Source of the DNA: Lotus japonicus
Lineage: Eukaryota > Streptophyta > Magnoliopsida > Fabales > Fabaceae
Reading direction: 5' to 3'
Assembly: GCF_012489685.1 (NCBI RefSeq)
Contig: NC_080043.1
Location: 59,790,289-59,854,288, forward strand
Length of the DNA: 64,000 nucleotides
Part shown: positions 23,352 through 33,890 of the stretch, piece after piece
Position numbering within the stretch: the first letter of the stretch is position 1
Layout of the letters: every line of letters begins with the position of its first letter
Program-made: the position numbers and the translations under genes
Notes under the pieces: model-generated
Told to the model about the DNA's origin: nothing
The model's database searches: none
The model's input: the letters and a program-made list of their open reading frames with translations, nothing else

Positions 23352-24197
23352 CTATGAATAAGAGGGACCAACTTCCTCTGGAGAGTCTTCCTCTGGCTCA
23401 GCTTCCTCTAGAGCTTTGCCTTTATCAGAAACATTTGTACTCATATCTGCAAACTTTTCAACTAGCTTTGACTGATCAGGATCAAGCTTATAATCAAATC
23501 TAACATGAATAGATTCTTCAATAGTTTTAGGATCAGTATTAAAAATTCTAAAGCCTTTAGAACGTTCAGAGTAACCAAGTAATAGACATTTAGAAGATTT
23601 AGAATCAAACGTATGCAATTTATCCTTAGTATTCAGAGCATAGCAAACACAACCAAAAGGATGAAAGTAAGAAATGTTGGGTTTTACTTTCTTCCACAAT
23701 TCATAAGGAGTCTTATTCAGAATTGGTCTGATAGAGATCCTGTTCTGAATGTAACATGCTGTGTTTACTGCCTCAGCCCAGAAGTGCTTTGCCATGTCAG
23801 TTTCTTGAAACATGGTTCTAGCCATCTCTTGAAGAGTTCTATTCTTCCTCTCAACAACCCCATTCTGTTGAGGAGTTCTAGGACACGAGAAATCATGTGC
23901 AATTCCATAGGAATCAAACAGACTCTCAAACTTGTCATTCTCAAACTCTCCACCATGATCACTTCTGACACGCGTAATTCTGCAAGCCTTCTCATTTTGC
24001 ACTTGGGCAATGAGGGTAGAGAACACAGAATGAGACTCATCCTTGCGGGATAGAAATTTTACCCATGTGCAGCGGCTATAGTCATCAACAATGACCATCC
24101 CATATCTTTTACCACCTATAGACTCAGTTTTCACTGGTCCAAAGAGGTCGATATGCAGAAGTTCCAACGACCTTGAGGTGGAAACAACATTCTTTGC
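23352..24197 (-). pseudogene. copia-2 integrase core
   Basis: Catalytic core read on the minus strand: LHIDLFGPVKTESIGGKRY with the first D, VRSDHGGEFENDKFE with the second D, and QQNGVVERKNRTLQEMART with the E. FWAEAVNTACYIQNRI and the GCVCYALNTKDKLHTFDSKS block follow, all standard copia integrase. The N-terminal HHCC/pre-integrase part is on the far side of solo LTR C. TSD TTTGC adjoins its right end at 24193-24197. It ends in an acidic linker (EEAEPEEDSPEEVG) and a stop at 23352. Confidence 0.88.
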
Positions 24198-24687
24198 TGT
24201 AACACCCCGATTTCGGTGGCGTCACTTTAGTAACCAAAAGTAAACTTAATGCGGAAAAACGTGAAATATTTTTTTTTTCGATAATAACTAAGACAAGACT
24301 GAATTAAATAAAACCCAAAAGCGAAAAGCAATAGAACTAATATACAATATATAAACAGCCCCCGCTGTAAGTAACAACCTCGTCACGAGTAACCTCTAGT
24401 GACGGAAAGAAAAGTGCAACGCCCGTAGGCAATATATACAAACCAAATGAAAAGGGTGAAGTGCCCGCAACACCATCCCTCAAAACTGAGAATCAGCTGA
24501 CCCAATGGCCTGAAAATAAGACCTCCTAAGTCCAACCAACTCTCTGTGATTCCCGTAAGGAAACCACACAAAAAGCTATAGGCGGATCTACCCTGTCCCC
24601 TAAGTAACAAATGAAGCAAGACTGTCAGAGCTAAAACTCTACTCCTACACTAATCCTAACTCGAGGAGCTCATACCAACACTCAAAA

Positions 24688-25371
24688 CTATGTGCTAGCA
24701 TGATCGTCGTCTGAATCAGAATCCAGAACGACCAAGTCTACCAGCCCTATCCGTCCTCCCCTCGCAACCGCAGTGCGCTCCGATGCTGGACTCACGGGCT
24801 TAGGGCCCGAACCCTGATCATCAATGATCGCAACAGAGGGTGCACTAGACCCTGCCGAAGGCACTCCCACTGGAATCTCCTCTGAGGGATCCTCCTCCTC
24901 TGAAGATGACGGTGGCGGCGGTGCTCCTCCGAATCCTGGTCCGCAGTGAACGCCCGGTGGCAAGTTGAAGCTGATAGAGCATCGCCTCAACACTCCTGAC
25001 CTCAAGAGTCCTCCACTGTCCACGTGGTCCTCCATGATGCGCCCCGAATACGTCGCTCGATGGCTCGCGGGGTCAACCACCCACGACCCGGGGTCGTCCT
25101 GATCGATCATCTCATACTTAATCCCCCCCGAAGGGTGGACCATGGTGAACCAGTCCGCAATACTCATCTGACAAAAGGCGTTGTCCGCCAAAACACACAC
25201 AGAAGACGCGAGGGTCAACTCTAAAGAACTATGTAGATAATAAACCCAATAGGTACAAATAATAGATAGCCACTTAGGCTTATAGCTAAAGATGTCATTC
25301 CTAGGGTTGCATGTTCCACAATAACATAAACACAATAATAGCAGATAGCATGTTCCAAATAGGTTTAACAA
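24688..25371 (-). CDS. LTR-internal ORF of the Tekay-like family, 227 residues
   Basis: The longest version of an ORF seen in three solo LTRs and, by its tail, in a fourth fragment. It is sense with respect to the LTR, about 2.1 kb after the TATA box. Residues 1-60 are hydrophobic and cysteine-rich (signal- or membrane-like). Then come LELTLASSVCVLAD (about 50-63), ADWFTMVHPSGG (about 72-83) and DQDDPGSWVVDPASH (about 90-104). A proline/serine/glutamate stretch (GAPPPPSSSEEEDPSEE) and the acidic tail LVVLDSDSDDDHAST follow. I do not recognise a domain. The start is only the first ATG in frame; splicing upstream is possible. LTR ORFs are uncommon and most are chance. Confidence 0.45.
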   Translation of the reverse strand: MLNLFGTCYLLLLCLCYCGTCNPRNDIFSYKPKWLSIICTYWVYYLHSSLELTLASSVCVLADNAFCQMSIADWFTMVHPSGGIKYEMIDQDDPGSWVVDPASHRATYSGRIMEDHVDSGGLLRSGVLRRCSISFNLPPGVHCGPGFGGAPPPPSSSEEEDPSEEIPVGVPSAGSSAPSVAIIDDQGSGPKPVSPASERTAVARGGRIGLVDLVVLDSDSDDDHAST

Positions 25372-25841
25372 TTACCAATTACACTCAACAACTAAATTAG
25401 TATGCATGTTGCATGATATGTATGCAGGTTAACCCAGTCAACCACATGCATTCCGGAAAGGGATGGACATCAAACGGATCAGCCCTAACACCAGCCACGG
25501 TGGAACCATTTCGGCCCGCGTGCCTCTTACACCACACAAAGGTAGCCAGATCAGCAGTAAACCCGTAGGTCTGCCATTTCGGTCTGCTACAAGAGACGTC
25601 TACAAACGCTCTTTCACGGCATTCCGGGTCTTATGACCATTTTGGAAACCGACGAGGTCCAGAGTACGTCCTGTGTTAATACCTCATTAATGTTGCATGT
25701 ATGCAAAATGATTAGTCAAACAACGTCTCCGTCCTCACTCGACACGTCGCCACGTGTTCTAGGGAAGTTAAAGTCTCTAAAAGCTTACCCTAAGGTAAAG
25801 TCGATTCTGCGACCAAAAGACACACTTCATAACGACACATA

Positions 25842-25971
25842 GCTGCTCCAACAGCACCACAACAAACGCTGCTCCAACAGCACAATAACAAACGCTGCTC
25901 CAACAGCACAACAATAAACGCTGCTCCAACAGCACAACAACAAACGCAGCTCCAACAGCACAACAACAAAC
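25842..25971. repeat. 26-bp minisatellite, five units, only in solo LTR C
   Basis: GCTGCTCCAACAGCACAACA followed by ACAAAC, exactly five units of 26 bp (130 bp), with a few substitutions. It sits where solo LTRs A and B carry the 36-bp array, between the conserved CGATTCTGCGAC and CACTTGGATCCGACGACA sequences. Confidence 0.92.
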
Positions 25972-27487
25972 TCAACACTTGGATCCGACGACACTCCTCG
26001 TTTTTCCAAAACTATGATTTGACTTCCAATGCCTTCCTTCGAGGTTGTTATCATTACTTAAAGATTTTGAGGTTATTTAAGGTCTTATGAATTTTCTTTA
26101 TAAAATAGATTCCATTTTGTCTTATCGCAAGTCTTATACATTTTCAGGATCTACCAATCCCAAGTCGCTTCCAGAGGATGTCTCGATCCACTAAACAAAA
26201 TTAAGGCCCGAACCTCGTTCATCCTATCAAACTTTCTCAAAACTCTCAAAATAAAATCAGCATGACCTGCCCGCTATTCTCACCATTCAGAATCTCAGAT
26301 TCCAGTACAGAGCATATTTAAATCATCACAATCAACAACATGTCATATATCAATAAATCGCATCATAAACACTTAGCACTTAGCATATAAAGCATGCACC
26401 ACACATCCTAGATTACCCACATAGCACATAGCATGTAAGACAATCTCAAAAACATTCAGTAGATGAATCATCTACATTGTCAGCCGAAGCCTCAGAAAAC
26501 ATTTTCCAATCACACACAATTCCAGTGCATAAACAGTAAACAATGTCGAAACATCGACCCTAAGCATTAACTAGAGATTCAGTGAGAAGCCCTCACCTGA
26601 AAGTTCTCCAGAATGATCAACTAGTGCTTCCTCGCTCTCAAAGTGTTGGTCCTCGGGGAAATCCTCAAAAGCACCTTTACAATAAAATCACAGAATACTA
26701 TCAGAATCTATCGGAAACTAAGCTATCGATACTTACTAAGGTTACTCGAAGTAATCTATACCCTAAGGTACGATAAACTAGCGCGAAAGACAAGTTTTCG
26801 GAAAAGGAAATTTTCCTCCTCCCCCCTAATAGGGCTCGGCCACTTTGTGCAACTATGGGGCTCGATTTTTCTTCGATCAAACTTGGTTCCTATGCTTTCA
26901 TAAGCCGTAACTAAGGGTATTCTGAACTCGGAAAAATTATCGGATCAAAAACTGTCGCAGGGGTATTTTGGTCATGATTTTTAACTTAGGATTTTTCAAA
27001 ACTGAAATCCCAAAAATAAAATTTTGCAGGGACGTCACCAACGATGTTTATGACAACTAATCCTACTAGCACTAAGCTAAGGCGATAGTTTTCAGCCTAA
27101 AGGTTGAAGCTTTACACCAAAAACTCCAAAAATGGGTATTTTAGGCTCAAATTGATTCCGGCGGAATTCCGGCGACATAACGGAAAATCTAACCCGGCAG
27201 AAGTGATCTTGGGCGCATAGGGAAGAGGTTTAGAATCAGAAATGAAAGATTCAGGATAGTTTTGCAAAAACCCATAAACTATCCGCTCAGAAAACTCTAC
27301 AGAAAAGCTATGGAAAAAGCGATCAGAGGTAAGGATTAGCGACTATACCTCGAAGCCTTGAAGTAGCAACTGATTGATCGACGATCAAGCAAACGATGAA
27401 GAAAATCTTCTCTTCTCCCTCCCTTGTAGAACTCGCGGCCTTGATGAAGAAAATGGAGGAAAATTTGAGTTTTTCTTCCTTTCTTTG

Positions 27488-27497
27488 CTATATATAA
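27488..27497 (-). promoter_or_regulatory. Putative LTR promoter TATA box, solo LTR C
   Basis: CTATATATAA on the plus strand (TTATATATAG on the minus strand), in the position conserved with 10718 and 18999. Confidence 0.5.
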
Positions 27498-28204
27498 AGG
27501 TTGGAAATTCGCGGGAAAATGAAAGTTTCGCGAATCTGATTTTTCCGGCGTCATTCTCCGTGAATTAATAGATATGTTTTGGCAAAAGAATTCCAAAACT
27601 ATAAAGAGGTCTCCTTGTATTTTTGGCAACTAATGCATAGTCGGTATAAAACTATTTTACCCGATAAGTTGCTTTTTGCATCGAATGTCGGAATAGAAAA
27701 CTTCCTTCGGAAGAAAGATTGAAATCATCAAGAGAAATGGGTGTACGCGTGTAGAATATTCATTTGAAGCTATGAATAGATAAAGTCTTCATTGTCGAGA
27801 AATTCTAGGGTTTTGAAATACCAGGGATTCGGTTTCGGCAAACTTCCGATGATTGGAATCGGACGTTCGTAGATCCTAGAGTTTCGCCTCGAAATGATGG
27901 TGATATATGGAAAAAGAGAAGTTCTAACATTTCTCTGAAGATTTTTTGGAATTAACTGCCAGCGTGCCTAAAAGTGAAAATTAGCTATATACTAGGGTTT
28001 CTGACCTAGGTTTAAGCGTAAAACGTTCGTGCTATAACTTCTATCGATCATAATGCAATCCTTGAACTTTTCCTGAACTTTCTCCTTCATAAATATATTT
28101 CATTTAATAAACTTTCGTTCAGGTTTCCCTTCACATTACATCAACCCTAATCGTGAATAAGAAGTTTATTCACTTAGCATAAACTTAAAAACTCGGGCCT
28201 TACA

Positions 28205-28815
28205 TTTGCCTTGAAAGGGACTTTTGTAAATTTACCTTTCTGACATGCTTCACAAAGACCATCTGAAGAAAACTTCAGAGTGGGTAAGCCCCTGACAAGG
28301 TCAACCTTACTCAGCTGAGAAATCTTTCTCGTGCTGGCATGCCCTAACCGTCTATGTCATACCCATTGCTCTTCATTAACAGAAAGAAGCCACTTTACTT
28401 TCTGAGTTTCCAACTCAGATAATCTGATCTTATAAGTGTTGTTCCTCCTCTTGCTGTTAAACAGAACAGAGCCATCGATCTGACTTACAGCCCTGCAGGA
28501 CTTTTGATTGAAGATTATATCATAACCCTTGTCAGCTAATTGACTTATAGACAATAAGTTATGATTTAAGCCATCTACGAACAGAAAATTATCAATGCAT
28601 GGACTGTTATCAACACCAATAGTACCAAAACCAACAATTTTACCCTTCTCATTACCACCAAAACCAACTTCGCCTCTAGGCTTAAGTTTTAGCTCTTGGA
28701 ACATACGCTTTCTCCTGTCATGTGACGCGAGCATCCACTGTCCAGATACCATGATTGGTGTTTCAGTGGAGCGATCAAGGATATCTGCAACATAGATAAT
28801 CTTATCCTTAGGTAC
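28205..28815 (-). pseudogene. copia-2 protease and pre-integrase region
   Basis: Minus-strand copia protease site. Codons for WYLDSGCSRHMTG are present around 28705-28750, but in a frame different from the 28752-28357 ORF, which instead reads VSGQWMLASHDRRKR over the same bases. A small indel therefore lies just after the catalytic motif. The later part reads GFGGNEKGKIVG, NHNLLSISQLADKGYDI and LLSVNEEQW, ending at a stop at 28357. The HHCC region (LGHASTRKISQL-type, near 28290-28330) and LVRGLP follow. Solo LTR C cuts it from the integrase core. Confidence 0.78.
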
Positions 28816-29301
28816 CTATTTTCTGGGTCCTTTCTTGTTAGTTACCCTAGAGGTTCTGATGACCTTTGGTTTCTCAACATGATAATGTAAAGGGATTTGA
28901 GCATGACATTTAAGCATAGAAGGAGTTCCCTTTTTACGAGAGGGTTTAGCAACTTTAGCAGGCAATGATTCAGGCAAAATAGTACCAGAGGGTACAAAAT
29001 GTTCATGCAGAGGTTTAGCCTTTGGCATAGGAGGATCATTTCTACTGGGTCCAGAATAGCCAATGCCACACATTCTTTTTATGCTTAGTCAGGAGAGAGT
29101 TATATTTATCCATGATATCAGACAAAGCACATCACATTTAAGTTCAGAGGTTGAGAAAGAAGCGAATACCTCATTTTCATCGCCAGAGTCTAGATCTTCC
29201 TCAAATGAAGATTCAGAGTTAGTTGCTTCTTTTGACTCTGCTTGCTTGTTCTTGACAATAGCCATGAGTCCTTCAACAACTTCTCCATCAGAGTCAACAT
29301 C
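28816..29301 (-). pseudogene. copia-2 gag-protease linker, degenerate
   Basis: This stretch between the gag zinc knuckle and protease codes a basic linker (VAKPSRKKGTPSM, RVTNKKGPRK) and, nearer gag, serine/aspartate-rich sequence (minus strand 29290-29150). In family members it is a continuous, partly coiled-coil part of gag-pol. Here it has stops at 28816 and near 29302 and probable deletions. Confidence 0.55.
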
Positions 29302-30273
29302 CTATGACTCTGATTCATCAAAAGTCACCATGAGGCCTTTCTTAGCTTTGAAATGCTTCTTTGGTTTCTTGTCCTTTTTCAGCTTAGGACAATCACTCTT
29401 GTAGTGCCTTGATTCTTTGCATTCAAAGCATGTGACTTCCTTTGATGAAGACTTCTTCTGACCAGAAGAAGATTCGTTCTTTCCTTTATTCTTTCCAGAG
29501 CCTTTGTACTTGCTCTGCCTATGCTTCCATATGCGGTTGAGCTTTCTGGAGATCAGAGTTAGCTCATCTTCATCAGAATCCTCAGAGCTTTCTCCAGATT
29601 CTTTCTCTTCTTCTTGGAGAGCTTTAACCTTTTCAGATTTGGATTTCAAGGCTATAGACTTCTTCTTTCTGATTCTGATGTTCAGCACGCTTCAGTTCAT
29701 GACACTTTAGTATGCTTATGAGTTTATCCAGACTCATCTGATCAACATCTCTTGTGAGTTCCAAGGAAGTTATCAGAGGCATCCAGCTTTCAGGAAGGCC
29801 TCTAAGAATCCTCATGACATGGTCAGCAGTTTTGTAACTCTTGTTGAGAGGTCTAATTCCCGCAATGAGTAACTGAAATCTGGAGAACATGTCCTCAATG
29901 GACTCACTGGATTCCATTTGGACTCCTTCACCTTCTTGTTTCCTTCATGGGTCATCTTCAAGGAATCAAAGATACCCTTAGCATACTCACGATCTGTGAT
30001 CTTTTGGTATTCTTCATAAGAAATAGCACTGAGAAGAATAGTTCTAGCTTTATGATGCAGTGAGTAAAGCTTCTTCTGCTCTACATTCATCTTTGTTCTG
30101 GAGATCTTCTTACCATCCCCATCAACTGGACGCTCATAGCCATCCACTATAATATCCCAGAGATCTGCATGAAAGCCTAGAAAAAAACTTTCAATCCTGT
30201 CTTTCCAGTACTCAAATCTTTTCCCATCAAACATAGGAGGCTTTGCACTGTAGACATCTTTTTGTGCTTCAAT
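29302..30273 (-). pseudogene. copia-2 gag, start codon lost and frameshifted
   Basis: Capsid/nucleocapsid protein. The first part (30234-29930) codes MFDGKRFEYWKDRIESFF, LWDIIVDGYE and the UBN2-type helices (KARTILLSAISYEEYQKI). The frame changes near 29910 into ESSESIEDMFSRFQLLIAGI and SYKTADHVMRILRGLPESW, and again near 29680. The nucleocapsid knuckle CFECKESRHYKSDC has the CCHC spacing, although the usual glycine before H is R. The expected start position near 30273 reads ACC ATT GAA GCA, so the ATG is apparently changed to ATT. The product would be non-functional. Confidence 0.82.
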
Positions 30274-30346
30274 GGTGGCAGCCGTTTTAGTTTTTCACAC
30301 CTGCCCGGATCACTGAACACTGTTAGGTGTGGTAATCAGAACTTGA

Positions 30347-30358
30347 GCTCTGATACCA
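30347..30358 (-). promoter_or_regulatory. copia-2 primer-binding site (initiator tRNA-Met)
   Basis: TGGTATCAGAGC on the minus strand, two bases after the 5' LTR end (TTCA). It complements the 3' end of initiator tRNA-Met, as in most plant copia elements. Confidence 0.9.
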
Positions 30359-30360
30359 AT

Positions 30361-31554
30361 TGAAGGTATGAAAAACGATAGAAAGGGGGGGTTTGAATAG
30401 CGTTTTGAATCTAAAACTCGATCCACTTGAGATTTAAACAAATATCTTCAAACACCAAAGATAAAAGTGCTAAGATAAGAGTTAAGGAAATCACACAAAT
30501 GATTTTATCCTGTTTCACTTGATAAATCCCTCAAGCTAATCCAGTCCACCCGTTAAGGTGATTTCTTCCTTCTTAGAATGAAGGCAATCCACTAATCAGA
30601 GTTTGTTACAACTGCACTTGCTACCTGCAAAGTGACTAACAATACACTGACTTAGCTATCACTAAGATTCACTCTCTTAGTCTTCTCAAGGATCCGACCA
30701 ACCTTGGTCTCCTAAAGGAAAATCAAACAACTGTTTGAAGGTTTGAGTTTACACAAAAATGCTTCTTAGAAAGCTAATAGTAAACACAATTAGTACAAGA
30801 TGAAGAAAGATTGCTTTGAGAGAATATTTGATTTTCGCGTGAGCTTCTACAAAGTTTCTTCTAACAGCATCTTTCATCTTCAGCCTCTTTATATACTCCA
30901 AGGAATTAGGTTTGGAAGTTTGCATGGAATGCTACCGTTGGAGGGCAGATCTGGGTTTTCCAAGTTCTGCTGTGGCTGAATCAGTTAGGTAAGGTCGTCG
31001 GGAATGGTACAAATGCTTTTGTACTTTGGATAGTGACATGACCTTTATCCTTGTTGACTTCTGATCAGAGTGATGCTTCATATTGGAACTTGTGAAGCTT
31101 GGTGATCAGAGTCAGAAGGAAGCTTGGATCCTCTAACCTTTGTACCTTCTGCTTCTGGACTAAGAGGAGAAGTACTTGGTCTTCAGAGCCAGCTTATTCT
31201 TGGACTTCAAAATCTTCACTACTCAGCTTCTGGACCTTCAGAGCTTCTGATCCTTCAGAGTGTCTGATCCTTCAGAGCTTCTACTGAACTGAATCCATAT
31301 TAGAGCTTTATAATCTTCAGATCTTCTGAAGCTTGATCTACTATTCAGATTGAACATAGTACGTGCGAAAGCGATGCAGAGGTTACTCTTTGAGCAATGT
31401 GCTTCTGAATTATGTGAAATAAGACCAGAGTCATGGCCTGTCAATAGAACACTCAAAAAACAACGTTAGAGTACCACAATTGTTCATACATAATAGTTAA
31501 CATGTAATCATCAAAACATAGAGTTGTACTACTAGATCAAAACTTGATCTTACA
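30361..31554 (-). repeat. copia-2 5' LTR
   Basis: 1194 bp, the same length as the 3' LTR at 11960-13153, with only scattered substitutions seen by eye. On the plus strand it starts TGAAGGTATG and ends GATCTTACA, followed by the right target duplication GCTAC. Confidence 0.92.
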
Positions 31555-31559
31555 GCTAC

Positions 31560-32289
31560 AACACTAGCAAGAAAGTATTTAAGACATTCTTGAAGATCTG
31601 AAGGAAGAAGAATTAATTCTAAGAATACAAGCATTCAAGCATTCATTTTCAAAACTTCTCTACAACATTAAAAGCTCAAGCAGATATTCCCAAGTGTCAA
31701 ACACAAGCCATTAAATTCTGCTCAGTGAAAGAGAAAACCTCGTACCATAAAAGAGTCATATCTCTTTATTCTCTTTACACTCCTGTAGTAACTCTTAAGT
31801 GATCCAATAGTCAGATCTGCACCCAAACACTTAGAGTTTCTGTTCTATAAAGTCTCTACCCTTGCTCTTGAAAGAAGAGAATCTTCGTAGAGTGATTTAA
31901 ATCTTTGTAAGATTTTGGAGAAGTCCGGTACAATACTTATAGGAGGAGTCCTGCAGAATATTTGGAGAAGTCCGTGATAGTACTTGGAGATGTCCTGTCT
32001 AATACTTGTATTGGAGAAGTCCTTGATACTTGCTAGTGAAAATATTGGTGGTGGCCAAGTACTGGACGTAGCCCAATTGTTTGGGGTGAACCAGTATAAA
32101 TCTCTGTGTGCTGATCGTTTTGTTCTATTTACTGTTTTACTTCCGCTGCACTAAACAGTTTGTGAAAAGTCACACTTAAACATTTTTACCAAAGAACTAA
32201 TATCCTTTTCATAAAACAAAGTTTTAAAAAGTAATTTTCAAGAACACAATTCAAACCCCCCCTTTCTTGTGTTACTTATTTGCAACTCA
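31560..32289 (+). repeat. copia-1 5' LTR, piece 3
   Basis: This resumes the copia-1 LTR right after the copia-2 target duplication, matching 42229-42954. It ends CAACTCA, one base before the primer-binding site. It contains the repeated GGAGAAGTCCTTGATACTTG-type motif and the C-run TTCAAACCCCCCCTTTCTTG. The first transcribed part of the element RNA is here. Confidence 0.88.
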
Positions 32290-32290
32290 A

Positions 32291-32303
32291 TTGGTATTAG
32301 AGC
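32291..32303 (+). promoter_or_regulatory. copia-1 primer-binding site
   Basis: TTGGTATTAGAGC, one mismatch from the tRNA-Met site TTGGTATCAGAGC. The mismatch is C to T, in keeping with decay by deamination. Confidence 0.85.
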
Positions 32304-32350
32304 TTAGTCTCTAGAAACTAACATCTTAAACAGGTGTAGAGTAAAGATCC

Positions 32351-33225
32351 ATGGCAGAAGATCTAGCAATAGCTACGGGCTCATCCGCCAACAAGCCTCC
32401 GTTCTTTGATGGAACTGAGTATCCTTATTGGAAAACTCACATGCAACTATTCATTGAGTCGACAAACTACAAGCTTTGGGACATCATTGAAAATGGCAAC
32501 ATCGCTCACAAAGATGATGCTGGAGAACCTATAAAGAAGGATCAACTGACAGAAGCACAACGCAAGGACTATCAACTCAATGCTAGAGCTAAGTTATTCC
32601 TACTGTGTGCGTTAAGTAAATCTCAGCTGGATAAGGTTGATGGATTAGCAACAGCCAAAGAAGTCTGGGAAGCTCTAGGGTTGTCATATGAAGGTACAAC
32701 GAATGTCAGGCTGAATATGAAACTTTCAAGATGAAGGAAAATGAAAGCATTGATGACATGTTTGGAAGATTCCAAACTGTCGTTAATGGGCTCAGAAATC
32801 TTGATCGCAAATACGAAAATGTTGATCAAATCATAAAGATTCTAAGATGCCTTCCCAGAAAATGGAGACCCAAGGTCACAGCCATTCAAGAAGCTAAAGA
32901 TCTCAGCACCTTGAGACTGGAAGACCTCCTTGGATCTCTGAAGGTTCATGAAATAGAGTTGGCTCATGACGAAGGATTGAAGAAGCAGAAGAACATTGCA
33001 GTCAAAGCAAACAGTTCAAAGGCCATTCAAACAAAAGAACAATCTGAAGAAGAAGAATCCTCAGAAGAAATGTCTGATGATGAACAAGCCCTTTTCAACA
33101 GAAAGTTCAAAAGGACGTGGATCAAACAACAAAGAGGAAAAGGAACATCAAGGAAGGACAACAAACGGGACTCAAGCATGAAAAAGAAACCGCTCACTCA
33201 CAAAGGTGAAGTGGCTCAAACTTAG
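32351..33225 (+). pseudogene. copia-1 gag, capsid part, one frameshift
   Basis: The start ATG 32351 follows AAAGATCC, as in related elements. The first ORF (127 codons) reads KPPFFDGTEYPYWKTHMQLFI, LWDIIENGN and ARAKLFLLCALSKSQLDKV, the copia gag DUF4219/UBN2 layout. The frame shifts near 32731 to the second ORF, with KENESIDDMFGRFQTVVNGL, ILRCLPRKWRPKVTAI and the LEDLLGSLKVHEIEL block. It ends with a basic/acidic linker and a stop at 33223-33225. The nucleocapsid part continues in a third frame. It normally assembles into virus-like particles in the cytoplasm. Confidence 0.85.
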
Positions 33226-33890
33226 ACAAAAGCAACATCACCTGCTTCGAGTGCAAAAAGCCAGGACACATCAAGCAGGACTGTCCAAGACTAGCAAAGA
33301 AATCAGGCAAGAAATCCTTCTACAAGAAAAAGAAAGCTCTAGCTGCTGGATGGGATGAATCTGAGGACGGTTCAGAAGATAATGATGAAGACGAAGATGA
33401 TGATGCACTCTTTGCTCTTATGGCATCTGCAGAAAGCTCAGACGATGAAGATGATGATGAGGTAAAATCTGAAAACCTTAAGGAAGAATTCAATGAACTA
33501 CTTGAACATTCATATGCTCTATCTGAAAAGTACAAAACCTTGAAGAAACAATTTGCTAAATTACTACTCGAGCATGAAAAAGTCTTAATAGAAAAAGATC
33601 ATGTAGTTAAAGAGAATACTGCTTTAAAGGAACAAGATTCTGTTACGGAAGTAACTACTCTAAAGAAAAGAATTAAAGTATTAATAGATTATCTATCCAC
33701 GTTTACTATAGGTCATGACAATCTAGTTAAATTGTGTGGAAATAGTCGCGAATTGTACGATAAAAGTGGACTAGGATTTGATAGTGAATCAGCTTCATCC
33801 AGTGAATATATGTCTGATATATCTTTTACATCATCTGAATCTAGTCAAAGTAAGTTTGTCGTAAATTGCAAGATTGAGCGAGATGAATGA
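33205..33890 (+). pseudogene. copia-1 gag C-terminus with zinc knuckle and coiled coil
   Basis: Zinc knuckle CFECKKPGHIKQDC, with exact CCHC spacing, lies near 33243-33284. A lysine-rich stretch and an acidic segment (EDNDEDEDDDALF) follow. A heptad-rich region (LKEEFNELLEHSYALSEKYK, FAKLLLEHEKVLIEKDHVV) then runs to a stop at 33888-33890. The product, when joined with gag, binds RNA. A start at 33420 is internal and not natural. The frame differs from both upstream gag pieces. Confidence 0.78.

Larger units (their letters stand above)
24198..28204 (-). mobile_element. Solo LTR C of the Tekay/Del-like family
   Basis: Flanked by TTTGC at 24193-24197 and 28205-28209, inside the integrase of copia-2. 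Ends TGTAACACCC and GGGCCTTACA; on the minus strand it runs TGTAAGGCCC to GGGTGTTACA, 4007 bp. It has the longest open copy of the LTR ORF (24688-25371), a 26-bp minisatellite in place of the 36-bp one, and a TATA box near 27490. No gag or pol, so a solo LTR. Confidence 0.85.
11960..31554 (-). mobile_element. SIRE/Maximus-like Ty1/copia element copia-2, nearly complete
   Basis: It is flanked by GCTAC at 11955-11959 and 31555-31559. Read on the minus strand the order is 5' LTR (31554-30361), primer-binding site, gag, protease, integrase, RT, RNase H, env-like ORF, polypurine tract and 3' LTR (13153-11960). The two LTRs have the same length, 1194 bp, and look very similar, which suggests a fairly young insertion. 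Without the two solo LTRs nested in it (B and C) the element is about 11.5 kb, in the range known for SIRE-type elements. An extra small gene runs on the opposite strand between the env-like ORF and the 3' LTR. Gag, protease and env-like frames are broken. Confidence 0.92.
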
